A DNA stretch of 64,000 nucleotides from Hyphomicrobiales bacterium (GTDB lineage Bacteria; Pseudomonadota; Alphaproteobacteria; Rhizobiales; Phreatobacteraceae): positions 372,001 through 436,000 of the forward strand of contig JAFKKV010000010.1 in assembly GCA_017304475.1 (NCBI GenBank), read 5' to 3'. Below the pieces are notes generated by a model. That model was given only the letters and a program-made list of their open reading frames with translations. It was not told where the DNA came from and ran no database searches. Position 1 is the stretch's first letter. Every line of letters starts with the position of its first letter. This document shows positions 41,767 through 50,082 of the stretch, piece by piece. The position numbers and the translations under genes were made by a program.

Positions 41767-43427
41767 TTCGACTCCGCGTCGCTCAGCCACTGACGGATGA
41801 TCGACACCGTCTCATGGGGATTCTTGTCGACCAGCTCGCCGACCTTGGCGAGCGAGGCGGCATGCACTTCACCGTTGATCTGGGCCATTTCGATCATGCG
41901 CATGGTCGGGTTGTCGGAGGGCACCAGCGGGGGTGCGGGAATCGGCGGGCTCGCGGCGGCGGCCTGTATCGCGGCCTCCGCGCTGGCGGCGGCCGCCGAT
42001 CCTGCCGCCACCGCGGGCAGCTTGGCCGGCGGATCGGGCGTCACGATGCGCCTCAGCAGCGGCCGGACCACGAACAGGATGACCAGCCCCGAGACGAGCA
42101 GCAGCACGGCAAGCTCGATGCCCGAACGGACGTCGTCCTTGGTCGGCTCGTAGACCTGCCACCAGGGCCGCGGCGGTTCGAGGGACGCAAGCTGCGGGCC
42201 CTCGGCGAAGCGCAGGTTGACCACCTCGACCTGGTCGCCACGCCGCTGGTCGAAACCGATCGACGAGCGCACCAGCGCGCCGATGCGATCGAGCTCTTCG
42301 GCCGCGCGCGGCTGGTAATTCACATTGCCCTGGCCGTCGCGGGCATAGATGCCGTCGACCAGCACGGCGACGGAAATCCGCTTGATCCGGCCGCCCTCGA
42401 CCACCTCGGTGCGCTGGGTGCGGGCGATCTCGTAATTGACGATCTCTTCGGACTTCTTGCTCGCCTCGCGGCTGTTGTTATTGGCCGCAGTATTGTTGGC
42501 GCCGGGCAGTTCGTTGCCGACCGTGACCTGGCCGTCGCGATTGCCTTCGGCCGAGCTCGACTGTTCCTCGCGGGTCTGGGTCGACCGCACCACCCGCCGC
42601 TCCGGATCGAAATCGTCCGAGGTCTGGGTGATCCGGTTGAAATCCATGTCGGCGGTGACCTGGACACGGGCGCGGCCGGGGCCGACGACGGAGGCGATGA
42701 TGCTCTCCACCTGTTGGCGCAGGCGCTGCTCGTGGCCGACCCGGCGCTCGTCGGCGGTGGTGCCGGACATGCCGGCGGGATCGCCGGCGCCGTCGGCCAG
42801 GAGCCGGCCGCCCTCGTCGACGATCGACACGCGCTGGGGCGACAGGCCACGCACGGCAGAGGCCACCATGTGCCTGATGGCGCGAATCTGGGGCGGCTCC
42901 AGCCCGCCGCGCATGCGCAGCACGATCGAAGCCGAAGGCTCGACACGCTCGCGCGAGAACAGCGGCCGCTCCGGCATGACCAGATGGACGCGCGCCGACT
43001 GGACCCGCTCGATGCCGCGGATGGTGCGGGCGAGCTCGCCTTCGAGCGCCCGCAGATGATTGATGTTCTGGACGAAGGAGGTCGACGACAGGGCGTCGCC
43101 CTTGTCGAACAATTCGTAGCCGACCCCGCCGCCGCGCGGCAGGCCGCCTTCGGCGAGCTGCATGCGCACGCGCGCCACCTGATCCTGGGTGACGAAGATC
43201 TGGCCGCCGTCATTGCGGATCTGGAAGCGGACCTGTCGGCGCTCGAGTTCCTTCACGACCTGGGCTGAATCTTCCAGCGTCAGGTCGGAGAACAGGAGCG
43301 ACATGTTCGGCTGGCTCATCCTCAGGATGATGTAGATGAAAAAGCCGACCAGCCCGAGCGCGACCGCGCCCATGGCGGCGATGCGCGTCGCGCCGATATT
43401 CCTCACGAACTCAAGGATGCCGTTCAA
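41763..43427 (-). CDS. fliF: Flagellar MS-ring protein FliF
   Basis: This 554-residue protein forms the membrane and supramembrane ring of the basal body. Transmembrane helices lie at about 15-37 ([20 protein letters not shown]) and 430-450 ([18 protein letters not shown]). The periplasmic ring-building motifs include [30 protein letters not shown] and [11 protein letters not shown]. The C-terminus ([13 protein letters not shown]) is the FliG-binding tail. It is the first gene of the minus-strand flagellar operon and has a CtrA-like box upstream, as in Caulobacter. Confidence 0.95.
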   Translation of the reverse strand: MNGILEFVRNIGATRIAAMGAVALGLVGFFIYIILRMSQPNMSLLFSDLTLEDSAQVVKELERRQVRFQIRNDGGQIFVTQDQVARVRMQLAEGGLPRGGGVGYELFDKGDALSSTSFVQNINHLRALEGELARTIRGIERVQSARVHLVMPERPLFSRERVEPSASIVLRMRGGLEPPQIRAIRHMVASAVRGLSPQRVSIVDEGGRLLADGAGDPAGMSGTTADERRVGHEQRLRQQVESIIASVVGPGRARVQVTADMDFNRITQTSDDFDPERRVVRSTQTREEQSSSAEGNRDGQVTVGNELPGANNTAANNNSREASKKSEEIVNYEIARTQRTEVVEGGRIKRISVAVLVDGIYARDGQGNVNYQPRAAEELDRIGALVRSSIGFDQRRGDQVEVVNLRFAEGPQLASLEPPRPWWQVYEPTKDDVRSGIELAVLLLVSGLVILFVVRPLLRRIVTPDPPAKLPAVAAGSAAAASAEAAIQAAAASPPIPAPPLVPSDNPTMRMIEMAQINGEVHAASLAKVGELVDKNPHETVSIIRQWLSDAESK

Positions 43428-43498
43428 ATGCGTCAGGCCTCTTGCATACCCGAACCGGCGTCAGCCGGAGCGGTGGGCAAGAATTGCCGGGTGGGTGG

Positions 43499-43514
43499 TT
43501 ACCAGGGAGTTAAC
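43499..43514 (-). promoter_or_regulatory. Candidate CtrA box of the fliF operon
   Basis: On the minus strand it reads GTTAACTCCCTGGTAA, that is TTAA-N7-GTAA, one mismatch from the CtrA consensus TTAA-N7-TTAA. It is about 75 bp before the fliF ATG, a typical position for the class II flagellar promoter. Confidence 0.6.
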
Positions 43515-43533
43515 GCGAGCCCGACGATCGCCA

Positions 43534-43911
43534 TCAGCGCAGCGATTTCAGCACCACGCCGATGCCGCCGGCGAGCAGGCCGAGCATGATGAGCGTGTTG
43601 AACAGGCTGGTCGGCACGAAATAGATGGTCAGATTGGTCAGGATTCCCGCCACGATGATCACCACGCCGGCGAACAGGAGCAGGAACCCGAGGCGCGACG
43701 CGCCGTCGAAAAACAGCATGCCGATGCCGAACAGGAGCGGCACCAGCGACAGGCCGAAAGCCGAATAACCGCCGAGCGTCCAGGATCCGCCGGAGACGGT
43801 GACCTGGGTGGTGAAGAGATAGGCGCCGGCGACCGTCATGCCGAGCCCGACGAAGAACGGGATCAGCCCGCCCGGCGTGCCGCCCGCGCCGCTCAAACGA
43901 AAATCGGGCAT
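43534..43911 (-). CDS. Small four-helix membrane protein
   Basis: This 125-residue protein is very hydrophobic with about four transmembrane segments: LIPFFVGLGMTVAGAYLFTT, FGLSLVPLLFGIGMLFF, LGFLLLFAGVVIIVAGIL and LFNTLIMLGLLAGGIGVVL. It has a short polar N-terminus (MPDFRLSGAGGTPG). I do not recognise a family. It sits upstream of fliF on the same strand and divergent from flhA, with its own ribosome-binding site (GGAG 8 nt before the ATG at 43911). Similar small membrane genes occur beside flagellar genes in Hyphomicrobiales, but a flagellar role is unproven. Confidence 0.75.
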   Translation of the reverse strand: MPDFRLSGAGGTPGGLIPFFVGLGMTVAGAYLFTTQVTVSGGSWTLGGYSAFGLSLVPLLFGIGMLFFDGASRLGFLLLFAGVVIIVAGILTNLTIYFVPTSLFNTLIMLGLLAGGIGVVLKSLR

Positions 43912-44056
43912 CCCTTGCTCTCCATGCGATCTGTCCCGGCCTCGGACAAGGGCAAAAGAACTGACATCAGGACGCTCGGACGGCAAGTCGCGAGGCCGGC
44001 CGCGCTTGCTGCGCCCATGCCGTAGGCGGCGCCGAAATTGTCGCAGGCCGGCGATC

Positions 44057-44073
44057 GTAACTCTCCATTAACC
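44057..44073 (+). promoter_or_regulatory. Candidate CtrA box upstream of flhA
   Basis: GTAACTCTCCATTAACC reads (G)TAA-N7-TTAACC, one mismatch from the CtrA consensus, about 60 bp before the flhA ATG. It lies on the opposite side of the divergent region from the small membrane protein. Confidence 0.6.
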
Positions 44074-44132
44074 ATCCCCCCGGCAAATCTTGCCCAGGGC
44101 CGTTCATATCTTCGTCGGCCTGGGGGCGTGGC

Positions 44133-46262
44133 ATGACCGATGTGACAGCAGGTGGGGCGGCAAGGGCTGCCGGCGCGGGAGGTCTGTCGCTCGGCGCGAT
44201 GGCCGGCTGGCTGACCAGGCCGGATCTCTGGATGGCCGTCGGCGTGCTCGGGATCCTGGTGATCCTGATCTTCCCGATGCCGGCCATGCTGCTCGACGTC
44301 ATGCTGGCGGTGTCGATCATTTCCTCGGTCATGATCCTGATGACCGGCCTGTTCATTCACAAGCCGCTGGAATTCTCGTCCTTCCCGACCATCCTCCTGA
44401 TCGCGACCATGTTGCGGCTGGCGCTGAACCTCGCCTCGACCCGCCTCATCCTGTCGCATGGCCACGAAGGCACGGCCGCCGCCGGCCATGTCATCGAGGC
44501 CTTCGGCAATTTCGTGATGGCCGGCAATTTCGTCATCGGCATCATCGTCTTCGCCATCCTGGTGATCGTCAATTTCATCGTCATCACCAAGGGTTCGGGC
44601 CGCATCGCCGAAGTCGCGGCGCGCTTCTCGCTCGACGCCATGCCCGGCAAGCAGATGGCGATCGACGCCGATCTCTCCGCCGGCCTGATCGACGAGAAGG
44701 TGGCCAAGGCCCGGCGCAAGGAGCTGGAGGACGAGAGCTCGTTCTACGGCGCCATGGACGGCGCCTCGAAATTCGTCAAGGGCGACGCGATCGCCGGCCT
44801 CTTGATCACCTTCATCAACATCGTCGCCGGCCTGATCATCGGCGTCGCCCAGCAGGGCATGCCGTTCGGCGAGGCGGCGCGCACCTATACCATCCTGACC
44901 GTCGGCGACGGCCTCGTCTCGCAGATCCCGGCCCTGATCATCTCGACCGCCGCCGGCCTCCTGGTCTCCAAGGCGGGCGTCACCGGCTCGGCCGACCAGG
45001 CCCTGATCCGCCAGCTGACGGGCTATCCCAAGGCGCTCGGCCTGTCGGCCGGCGTCATGGGCCTGATGGCCTTCCTGCCGGGCATTCCCTTCATCCCCTT
45101 CTTCGGCCTGGCCGCCCTTGCCGGCTATACCGCCTATGCCGTGTCGCGCGCGGCCAACCGCACCGCCGCCGCCGAGGTGATCCAGGCCGCGACCGAACAG
45201 GCCGCCGCCAACGCCCCGCCGGCCGAAGAGCCGATGGCCAGCATCCTCAAGATCGACGACCTCAAGGTCGAGCTCGGTTACGGCCTGCTGCCGCTGGTCC
45301 AGTCCGAAGGCGGTTCCGATCGCCTGACCGACCAGATCAAGGCGCTGCGCCGGCAATTGGCGACCGATATGGGCTTCGTCATGCCCTCGGTGCGCATCCT
45401 CGACAATGTCCAGCTCCAGCCCAACCAATATATCATCCGGGTCAAGGAGGTGGAGGCGGGCCAGGGCTATGTCTGGCCGGCGCAATATATGGTGATGGAC
45501 CCGATGGGCGGGCAGGTCGACCTGCCCGGCGTCCACACCACCGAACCGACCTTCGGGCTGCCGGCCACCTGGGTCGACGCCAATCTGAAGGAGGAGGCGA
45601 GTGTTCGCGGCTATACGGTGGTCGACGCGGCGACCGTGCTGTCGACCCACCTGACCGAGATCCTCAAGGCCAATACCTCGGACCTCCTGAGCTATGCCGA
45701 GGTGCAGAAGCTGTTGAAGGAAATGGCCAAGGACCAGGCCGACCTGGTCAAGGACCTGGTGCCCAGCCAGATCACCATTTCGGGCATCCAGCGCGTCCTG
45801 CAGGTCATGCTCGCCGAGCGCGTCTCGATCCGCGACCTGCCGGCGATCCTCGAAGGCATTGCCGAGGCGGTGTCGTTCACGCGCTCGCCGCCGCAGATCG
45901 CCGAACATGTCCGCGCCCGCCTGTCGCGCCAGCTCTGCGCGCAATATGCCGGGCCGGACGGCGCCCTCGCCTTGATCGCGCTGTCGCCGCGCTGGGAACA
46001 GGCCTTCGCCGATTCGATCATCGGCCAGGGCGACGAGCGCCAGCTCGCCATGCAGCCCTCCAAGCTGTCCGAATTCATCACCCTGGTGCGCGACGCCTTC
46101 GAGGAAGCCGCCCGCATGGGCGAGGCCCCGGTCCTGCTGACCAGCCCGGGCATCCGGACCTTCGTGCGCTCGATCGTCGAACGCTTCCGCTCGCAGACCC
46201 CGGTGCTCAGCCAGGCCGAGGTCCATCCGCGGGTGCGGCTGAAGACGGTCGGCAGCGTCTGA
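44133..46262 (+). CDS. flhA: Flagellar biosynthesis protein FlhA
   Basis: This 709-residue export-gate protein has eight predicted transmembrane helices in the first 325 residues and a cytoplasmic C-terminal ring that docks chaperone-substrate complexes. The FHIPEP family signature appears as MLRLALNLASTRLILSHGHE with the conserved GNFVIGIIVFAILVIVNFIV region, and AEVAARFSLDAMPGKQMAID. The C-terminus includes EITKLLKEM-like SYAEVQKLLKEMAKDQAD. Length is standard. It is monocistronic and transcribed away from fliF, with a CtrA box upstream. Confidence 0.95.
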   Translation: MTDVTAGGAARAAGAGGLSLGAMAGWLTRPDLWMAVGVLGILVILIFPMPAMLLDVMLAVSIISSVMILMTGLFIHKPLEFSSFPTILLIATMLRLALNLASTRLILSHGHEGTAAAGHVIEAFGNFVMAGNFVIGIIVFAILVIVNFIVITKGSGRIAEVAARFSLDAMPGKQMAIDADLSAGLIDEKVAKARRKELEDESSFYGAMDGASKFVKGDAIAGLLITFINIVAGLIIGVAQQGMPFGEAARTYTILTVGDGLVSQIPALIISTAAGLLVSKAGVTGSADQALIRQLTGYPKALGLSAGVMGLMAFLPGIPFIPFFGLAALAGYTAYAVSRAANRTAAAEVIQAATEQAAANAPPAEEPMASILKIDDLKVELGYGLLPLVQSEGGSDRLTDQIKALRRQLATDMGFVMPSVRILDNVQLQPNQYIIRVKEVEAGQGYVWPAQYMVMDPMGGQVDLPGVHTTEPTFGLPATWVDANLKEEASVRGYTVVDAATVLSTHLTEILKANTSDLLSYAEVQKLLKEMAKDQADLVKDLVPSQITISGIQRVLQVMLAERVSIRDLPAILEGIAEAVSFTRSPPQIAEHVRARLSRQLCAQYAGPDGALALIALSPRWEQAFADSIIGQGDERQLAMQPSKLSEFITLVRDAFEEAARMGEAPVLLTSPGIRTFVRSIVERFRSQTPVLSQAEVHPRVRLKTVGSV

Positions 46263-46324
46263 GCCTGGCACCGGCCGTCATGCCCGCCATGGCGCGACGG
46301 CGGCCGTCGAGATAGACAATCCCC

Positions 46325-46873
46325 ATGCGTCCGTCGGCGACCGCCAAGACCCCGTTCCCGAAATCGCCGCGTCACGCGGCCTGGGCCCTGGCGTCGGGCC
46401 TCGCCCTTGTCCTCGGCCTCCCCGCCGCCATGGCGGTGGCCGAACCAGGCGGACTGCGTGTCGGCGATTGCTGGTACGCCGATGTTCAGCAGGAAAAGGT
46501 CGAATTCCGCCTCTGCATCACCGCCGACGATTTCGTCGAAGGCGTGGTCATCCGCAAGGATGCGCTCGGCCCCGGCATCAACGAAGGCTGGCCTGTCCAG
46601 GCCCGCTTTCGCGTCGAACAGGGCCGGCTGCAGATCCTGGTGCCGAACCAGCCGCCCAACTGGCTCGCCGCCGAGACGGATCCCTCGCGCACCGACGGCT
46701 GCGCCATCGCCTTTTCGCGCGACGGGCAAAGGATGACGTCCTCGGACTGCAGGGTCCGGGCGACCTGGTGTCGTCACTCGCCGCAGGAACTGCCGCCGCT
46801 CTGCCGCGAGGGCGAGCGGCGTGGCCGGCAGGCCCCCGCGGCGAACCGCCGCGACGGCCCGGCGCGTCCCTGA
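46325..46873 (+). CDS. Small secreted Cys-containing protein, unknown
   Basis: This 182-residue protein has a long basic N-region and hydrophobic core (WALASGLALVLGLPAAMAVA) that looks like a signal peptide. The mature part has five Cys residues (GDCWYAD, RLCITADD, TDGCAIAF, SDCRV, WCRH) that could form disulfides. The C-terminus is Arg/Pro-rich and may be partly non-native. I recognise no family. It follows flhA by 62 bp on the same strand, so readthrough is possible, but there is no hint of a flagellar role. Confidence 0.55.
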   Translation: MRPSATAKTPFPKSPRHAAWALASGLALVLGLPAAMAVAEPGGLRVGDCWYADVQQEKVEFRLCITADDFVEGVVIRKDALGPGINEGWPVQARFRVEQGRLQILVPNQPPNWLAAETDPSRTDGCAIAFSRDGQRMTSSDCRVRATWCRHSPQELPPLCREGERRGRQAPAANRRDGPARP

Positions 46874-46913
46874 CGACCGCTCGCTCCGGGCTCCTCCGGC
46901 GCGCCGGTCGGCC

Positions 46914-47963
46914 CTAGCGCCACAGCCCCTTCTGCTGCAGCCAGGTCTGGATCACCTGGGCGACCTCGTTCGAATTGCGGTCCATCATGATCATATGGCT
47001 GTTGCCGCGAATGCCGGCGGCCGGCAGGTCGACGACATCGACATGGCCGCCGGCCGCGCGGATCCGTTCCGCGAAGCCGATGCCGGTGCGCCGGATCGTC
47101 GGCCAGCGCGGGTCCTGCTCGATGAAGTCGCCATAAAGCATCAGGGTCGGCACGGTCTTGAGCACGTCGGCGCGCGCGGGGTCGCCGATGCTCGACGGCT
47201 CGACCGCCACCAGCGCCATCACCTTGTCGGGCCGCGCCTGGGCGACGCGGAAGCCGAACTGGCCGGCCTGGCTGTGGAACACGATCACGCAGGGACAGAC
47301 CTTGTCGACCAGCGCGATATAGGCGGCGATCGTCGGCTGGTCGGTGGTGGTCCAGCGCGGCGACAGCTGGCGCGGAAACTGATCATAGGCCTCGGTCGGG
47401 AACTGGTTCCCCGGCAACACCCGGCGCTGTGCCGGATCGTTGCTGTAGGAGCCCTCGCCCTGGCCGATGCGGAAGCGCTCGAACGGGTTGCCGACCGGCA
47501 GATGCAGCGCCGGCGCGGGCCAGATGTCGGGCGAGGCCCAGCCCGAGCGGCCACGCTCCACCGCATCGGAATTATAGACCGTCCAGCCCCGGCGCAGGAA
47601 CCAGTTGACCCAGCCTTCACGGCCGTCGGGCGTGGTCTCGTAGGTGACGCCCGAGAGGCCGCCGCCGTGCCAGAGCAGGATCGGCACCCGGCCACGCTCG
47701 GTCCGCGGCTTGAACCATTGCGCATACATCTGCTCGACCGCGTAGAGCCCGTTCGGATCGACCTTGGCGGGTGGGCCCCCGGGCGTGAACACGACGTCGC
47801 GGGAGGGCTGGCCCGAGACCTCGGCGAGCCGGCCGCCGACGTGGAAGGAGCCCATGCCGACGATTTCGAGCGGCGGCTCCTCGGCGATCGCGGGCGTGGC
47901 GAGCCACAGCCCGCTGAGGGCGAGCACGGTCGCCAGGCAATGGACCGAGGGCAAACGGAACAT
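46914..47963 (-). CDS. Secreted alpha/beta hydrolase (esterase-like)
   Basis: This 349-residue enzyme has a signal peptide (LATVLALSGLWLATPAIAEE). The alpha/beta fold blocks include VPILLWHGGGLSGVTYETTP and GWTVYNSDAVERGRSGWASP. The expected nucleophile lies in VIVFHSQAGQFG, where the elbow is H-S-Q-A-G instead of G-x-S-x-G. The Asp is in TLMLYGDFIEQ and the His in IRGNSHMIMMD. This fits periplasmic esterases of unknown substrate. GGAGAAGACG precedes the ATG at 47963. It is divergent from the tautomerase gene. Confidence 0.8.
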   Translation of the reverse strand: MFRLPSVHCLATVLALSGLWLATPAIAEEPPLEIVGMGSFHVGGRLAEVSGQPSRDVVFTPGGPPAKVDPNGLYAVEQMYAQWFKPRTERGRVPILLWHGGGLSGVTYETTPDGREGWVNWFLRRGWTVYNSDAVERGRSGWASPDIWPAPALHLPVGNPFERFRIGQGEGSYSNDPAQRRVLPGNQFPTEAYDQFPRQLSPRWTTTDQPTIAAYIALVDKVCPCVIVFHSQAGQFGFRVAQARPDKVMALVAVEPSSIGDPARADVLKTVPTLMLYGDFIEQDPRWPTIRRTGIGFAERIRAAGGHVDVVDLPAAGIRGNSHMIMMDRNSNEVAQVIQTWLQQKGLWR

Positions 47964-48208
47964 GGGCGTCTTCTCCGGAATTGGCGGTTGTCCGGCAGCC
48001 CCTGAGCGGCCGGCTCGCGTTAGCAGGCGCACTATCCCGGCCTCCGCGAAGCGGCGTCAATCGCCGGCCGATCACGCATCATGCATGGCCGTCAATTTGT
48101 GCAAATATGGAAAAACTGAGCAATATGGATGTTCAATTGTTTCCACGATGGCAGAGGCCAATTGTTGACGGACCGCACTGCTCGCGGCCTCAACCAGGAC
48201 ACCTCGCC
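47964..48208. promoter_or_regulatory. AT-rich divergent promoter region (esterase / tautomerase)
   Basis: This 245-bp gap is AT-rich from 48085 to 48165, unlike its surroundings. CAATTTGTGCAAATATGG and CAATATGGATGTTCAATTG give several ATTG/CAAT half-sites, typical of operator regions, but no single operator is convincing. Confidence 0.4.
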
Positions 48209-48622
48209 ATGCCCATCATCCAGATCAAGTTCGCCACCCCCTTGTCTCAGCCGAACCTGCCCGACAAGGTCGCGGCTGCGGCGGTGCGCATCACCACCGA
48301 CATCCTGCGCAAGAACCCGAAGCTGACCGCGGTGGTCGTCGACGAGGTGGAAGCCGCCCGCTGGTTCGTCGGCGGCCCCTCGCTCGCCGCCCAGCACAAG
48401 GCCTCGTTCTATCTCGACATCAAGGTGGTCGACGGCACCAATACCAAGGACGAGAAGGCCGCCTATGTCGCCGCCATCTTCGACGCCATGGCGGCCTTGC
48501 TCGGCGAGCTGCATCCGGAAAGCTATGTCTATGTCCATGACGTCCGGGCCGAGGCCTATGGTTTCGGCGGGCTGACCCAGGAGCATCGCTACATTGCCGG
48601 GCGCCTGGCCGAGGCGCGTTGA
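48209..48622 (+). CDS. Tautomerase-superfamily protein
   Basis: This 137-residue protein begins MPIIQIKFATPLSQ, so the catalytic Pro1 of 4-oxalocrotonate tautomerases and the MIF family is exposed after Met removal. The length suits the MIF/cis-CaaD/malonate-semialdehyde decarboxylase size class rather than a 62-residue 4-OT. Two beta-alpha-beta units are visible (DKVAAAAVRITTDILRKNP and KDEKAAYVAAIFDAMAALLG). Arg residues near the centre (EAARWFVGG) and C-terminus (EHRYIAGR) may bind acid groups. The substrate is unknown. It is divergent from the esterase-like gene. Confidence 0.82.
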   Translation: MPIIQIKFATPLSQPNLPDKVAAAAVRITTDILRKNPKLTAVVVDEVEAARWFVGGPSLAAQHKASFYLDIKVVDGTNTKDEKAAYVAAIFDAMAALLGELHPESYVYVHDVRAEAYGFGGLTQEHRYIAGRLAEAR

Positions 48623-48848
48623 GGCCCGGCCCTGTCGCGCGAAGGGCTCGCCTCGGGGCCGCCGTGCCGGCGCCGCGCCTCAGGTCGAAGCGACGGCCTT
48701 GCCGGGCCGCGAGGCCGCGGCGCGGCCGCCCGGCGCGTCGAAGCGGGACCGCCGGTTAACCGTTTCTTCATCCTTTGGTCGACGCCGCGCCGCGCCTCGG
48801 TCAGGATCATCGGCAGCGGACGTTCCGGGACGGGAATGGAGCGCGATC

Positions 48849-48953
48849 ATGAGGTTTTCGATGTCGCCGACCCAGGCCGTTGCGCTGACACTCACCGGCA
48901 ATTTCATTGTCTGGGGACTGATCATCGCCGCGGGAATGCACTACCTGACCTGA
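48849..48953 (+). CDS. 34-residue single-pass membrane peptide
   Basis: This small gene is too short for usual calling. The product (MRFSMSPTQAVALTLTGNFI, then VWGLIIAAGMHYLT) is almost all one transmembrane helix. GGAG sits 7 nt before the ATG, and a GC-rich hairpin follows. A TTAACC half-site lies about 90 bp upstream (48756-48761). Short membrane peptides like this often modulate larger membrane complexes. It could also be spurious; conservation would decide. Confidence 0.5.
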   Translation: MRFSMSPTQAVALTLTGNFIVWGLIIAAGMHYLT

Positions 48954-48964
48954 TCAGGACCAGG

Positions 48965-49000
48965 AGACCCGGACCTCGACGGCGACCGCCGCCGGGGTCT
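48965..49000 (+). terminator. Weak hairpin after the 34-residue ORF
   Basis: AGACCCGG (48965-48972) and CCGGGGTCT (48992-49000) pair with one bulge around a GC-rich loop, followed by TGTCTCTTTG. It lies between convergent genes (34-residue ORF and the HhH protein) and may end either. Confidence 0.4.
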
Positions 49001-49017
49001 TGTCTCTTTGCCCAGGC

Positions 49018-50070
49018 TCAGGCCGGGCGGCCGGCCCGCACTGCCCGGGCATGGTCGGTTTCGCCGCCGGCGGCCAGGATCCGCGCTTCGCCCGCCCAGT
49101 CTTCGCGGATCGCCCGGTCGGGAAAGCCGACGAAACCCGAGACATAGCTCAGCTCCGCGTCGGTCATGGCGGCGATCTGGTCGAAATGCCAGATGCCCAG
49201 CTCATGGAGCCTCGCCTGGATCGCTGGGCCGATGCCGCTGACCAGTGTCAGGTCGTCGGCCTGGCCGAGGCGTGGGCCGACCAGGCCTTGCGGCGGCGTG
49301 CCGCCATGGAGATGGGCGAGATCGGCGATATTGCCTTCGCCGAGCGATCCGTCATCCCTGGAACTCGCCACCTCGCCGCGCCTGGCGCGTTCGGCGAACT
49401 CGGTCGTGCCGCCCCTGGCCAGCACCGCGGCCTGGCCGACCCAGTCCTCGCGCTCGATGCGGCCCGGAAAGGCCAGATAGCCGCCGACCCATTGGCTTTC
49501 GGCGGGGGTCCAGGCGGCGATCTGATCGAAATGCCAGACGCCCAGCGCATGCAGCCGCGCCTCGTTCTGCTGGCCGATGCCGCGGATCAGCTTGAGGTCG
49601 TCGCCGCCGGCACCACGCGGCGCCGCCAGGCCTGCCGGCTTGCTGCCCCGCGCCATCGCCTCCGCGGCCGCCGCCGCGCCGGTAAGCGGCTGGGCCGGCA
49701 CGGCATGGGGATGGGTGTCGACCATTCCGGCGGGCGGATCGAGCGAGGTCTCGGCGATCGCCTCCAGCCGCTCGATCGCCTCTTCGACCTGCTCGCCGCG
49801 ATGGGTCTGGCGGGCCAGGCTACCGATGACGCAGCCGCCGAAAAACGCGATGATGAACAACAGGGCGGTGTCGAGCCAGAGGCCCGGCCGGCCGGGCAGC
49901 CATTTCAGCAGGGCCGCCACCACCGCCGTGACCAGCAGGAAGCCGGCAAAGCCGACCCAGCCGCTGCGACCGCGATTGTCCGGGCGACCGGCGCTGATCC
50001 AGCCCCAGATGAGCCCGCCGGCCAGGGCGATGGCGAGCGGCAGCCAGAAGGTCTGAACAAGGTACAACAT
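49018..50070 (-). CDS. Membrane protein with two helix-hairpin-helix domains
   Basis: This 350-residue protein has two or three N-terminal transmembrane helices (FWLPLAIALAGGLIWGWI; VGFAGFLLVTAVVAALL; LDTALLFIIAFFGGCVIGSL). The cytoplasmic part has two similar HhH units of the COG3743 type (flap-endonuclease-like): DDLKLIRGIGQQNEARLHAL with GVWHFDQIAAWTP, and DDLTLVSGIGPAIQARLHEL with GIWHFDQIAAMTD. Each is followed by a conserved tail (EREDWVGQAAVLA and IREDWAGEARILA), so the domain is duplicated. HhH units bind DNA or proteins; this class lacks catalytic residues. It ends 12 bp after the OmpA-type gene, from which it may be cotranscribed. Confidence 0.78.
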   Translation of the reverse strand: MLYLVQTFWLPLAIALAGGLIWGWISAGRPDNRGRSGWVGFAGFLLVTAVVAALLKWLPGRPGLWLDTALLFIIAFFGGCVIGSLARQTHRGEQVEEAIERLEAIAETSLDPPAGMVDTHPHAVPAQPLTGAAAAAEAMARGSKPAGLAAPRGAGGDDLKLIRGIGQQNEARLHALGVWHFDQIAAWTPAESQWVGGYLAFPGRIEREDWVGQAAVLARGGTTEFAERARRGEVASSRDDGSLGEGNIADLAHLHGGTPPQGLVGPRLGQADDLTLVSGIGPAIQARLHELGIWHFDQIAAMTDAELSYVSGFVGFPDRAIREDWAGEARILAAGGETDHARAVRAGRPA

Positions 50071-50082
50071 GGACCGTTCTCC

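Noticed and set aside
43893..46271. A 792-codon minus-strand ORF opposite flhA.
   Set aside because: flhA is unambiguous and the minus frame has no family motifs; long open antisense frames are common at this GC content.
47981..48208. An N-terminal extension of the tautomerase to 47981.
   Set aside because: It would bury Pro1; the family requires Met-Pro at the start, which fits 48209.
48680..48925. An 81-codon minus-strand ORF over the small membrane peptide.
   Set aside because: Composition is Arg/Pro/Ala without a ribosome-binding site or motif; the plus-strand peptide has both a site and a helix.
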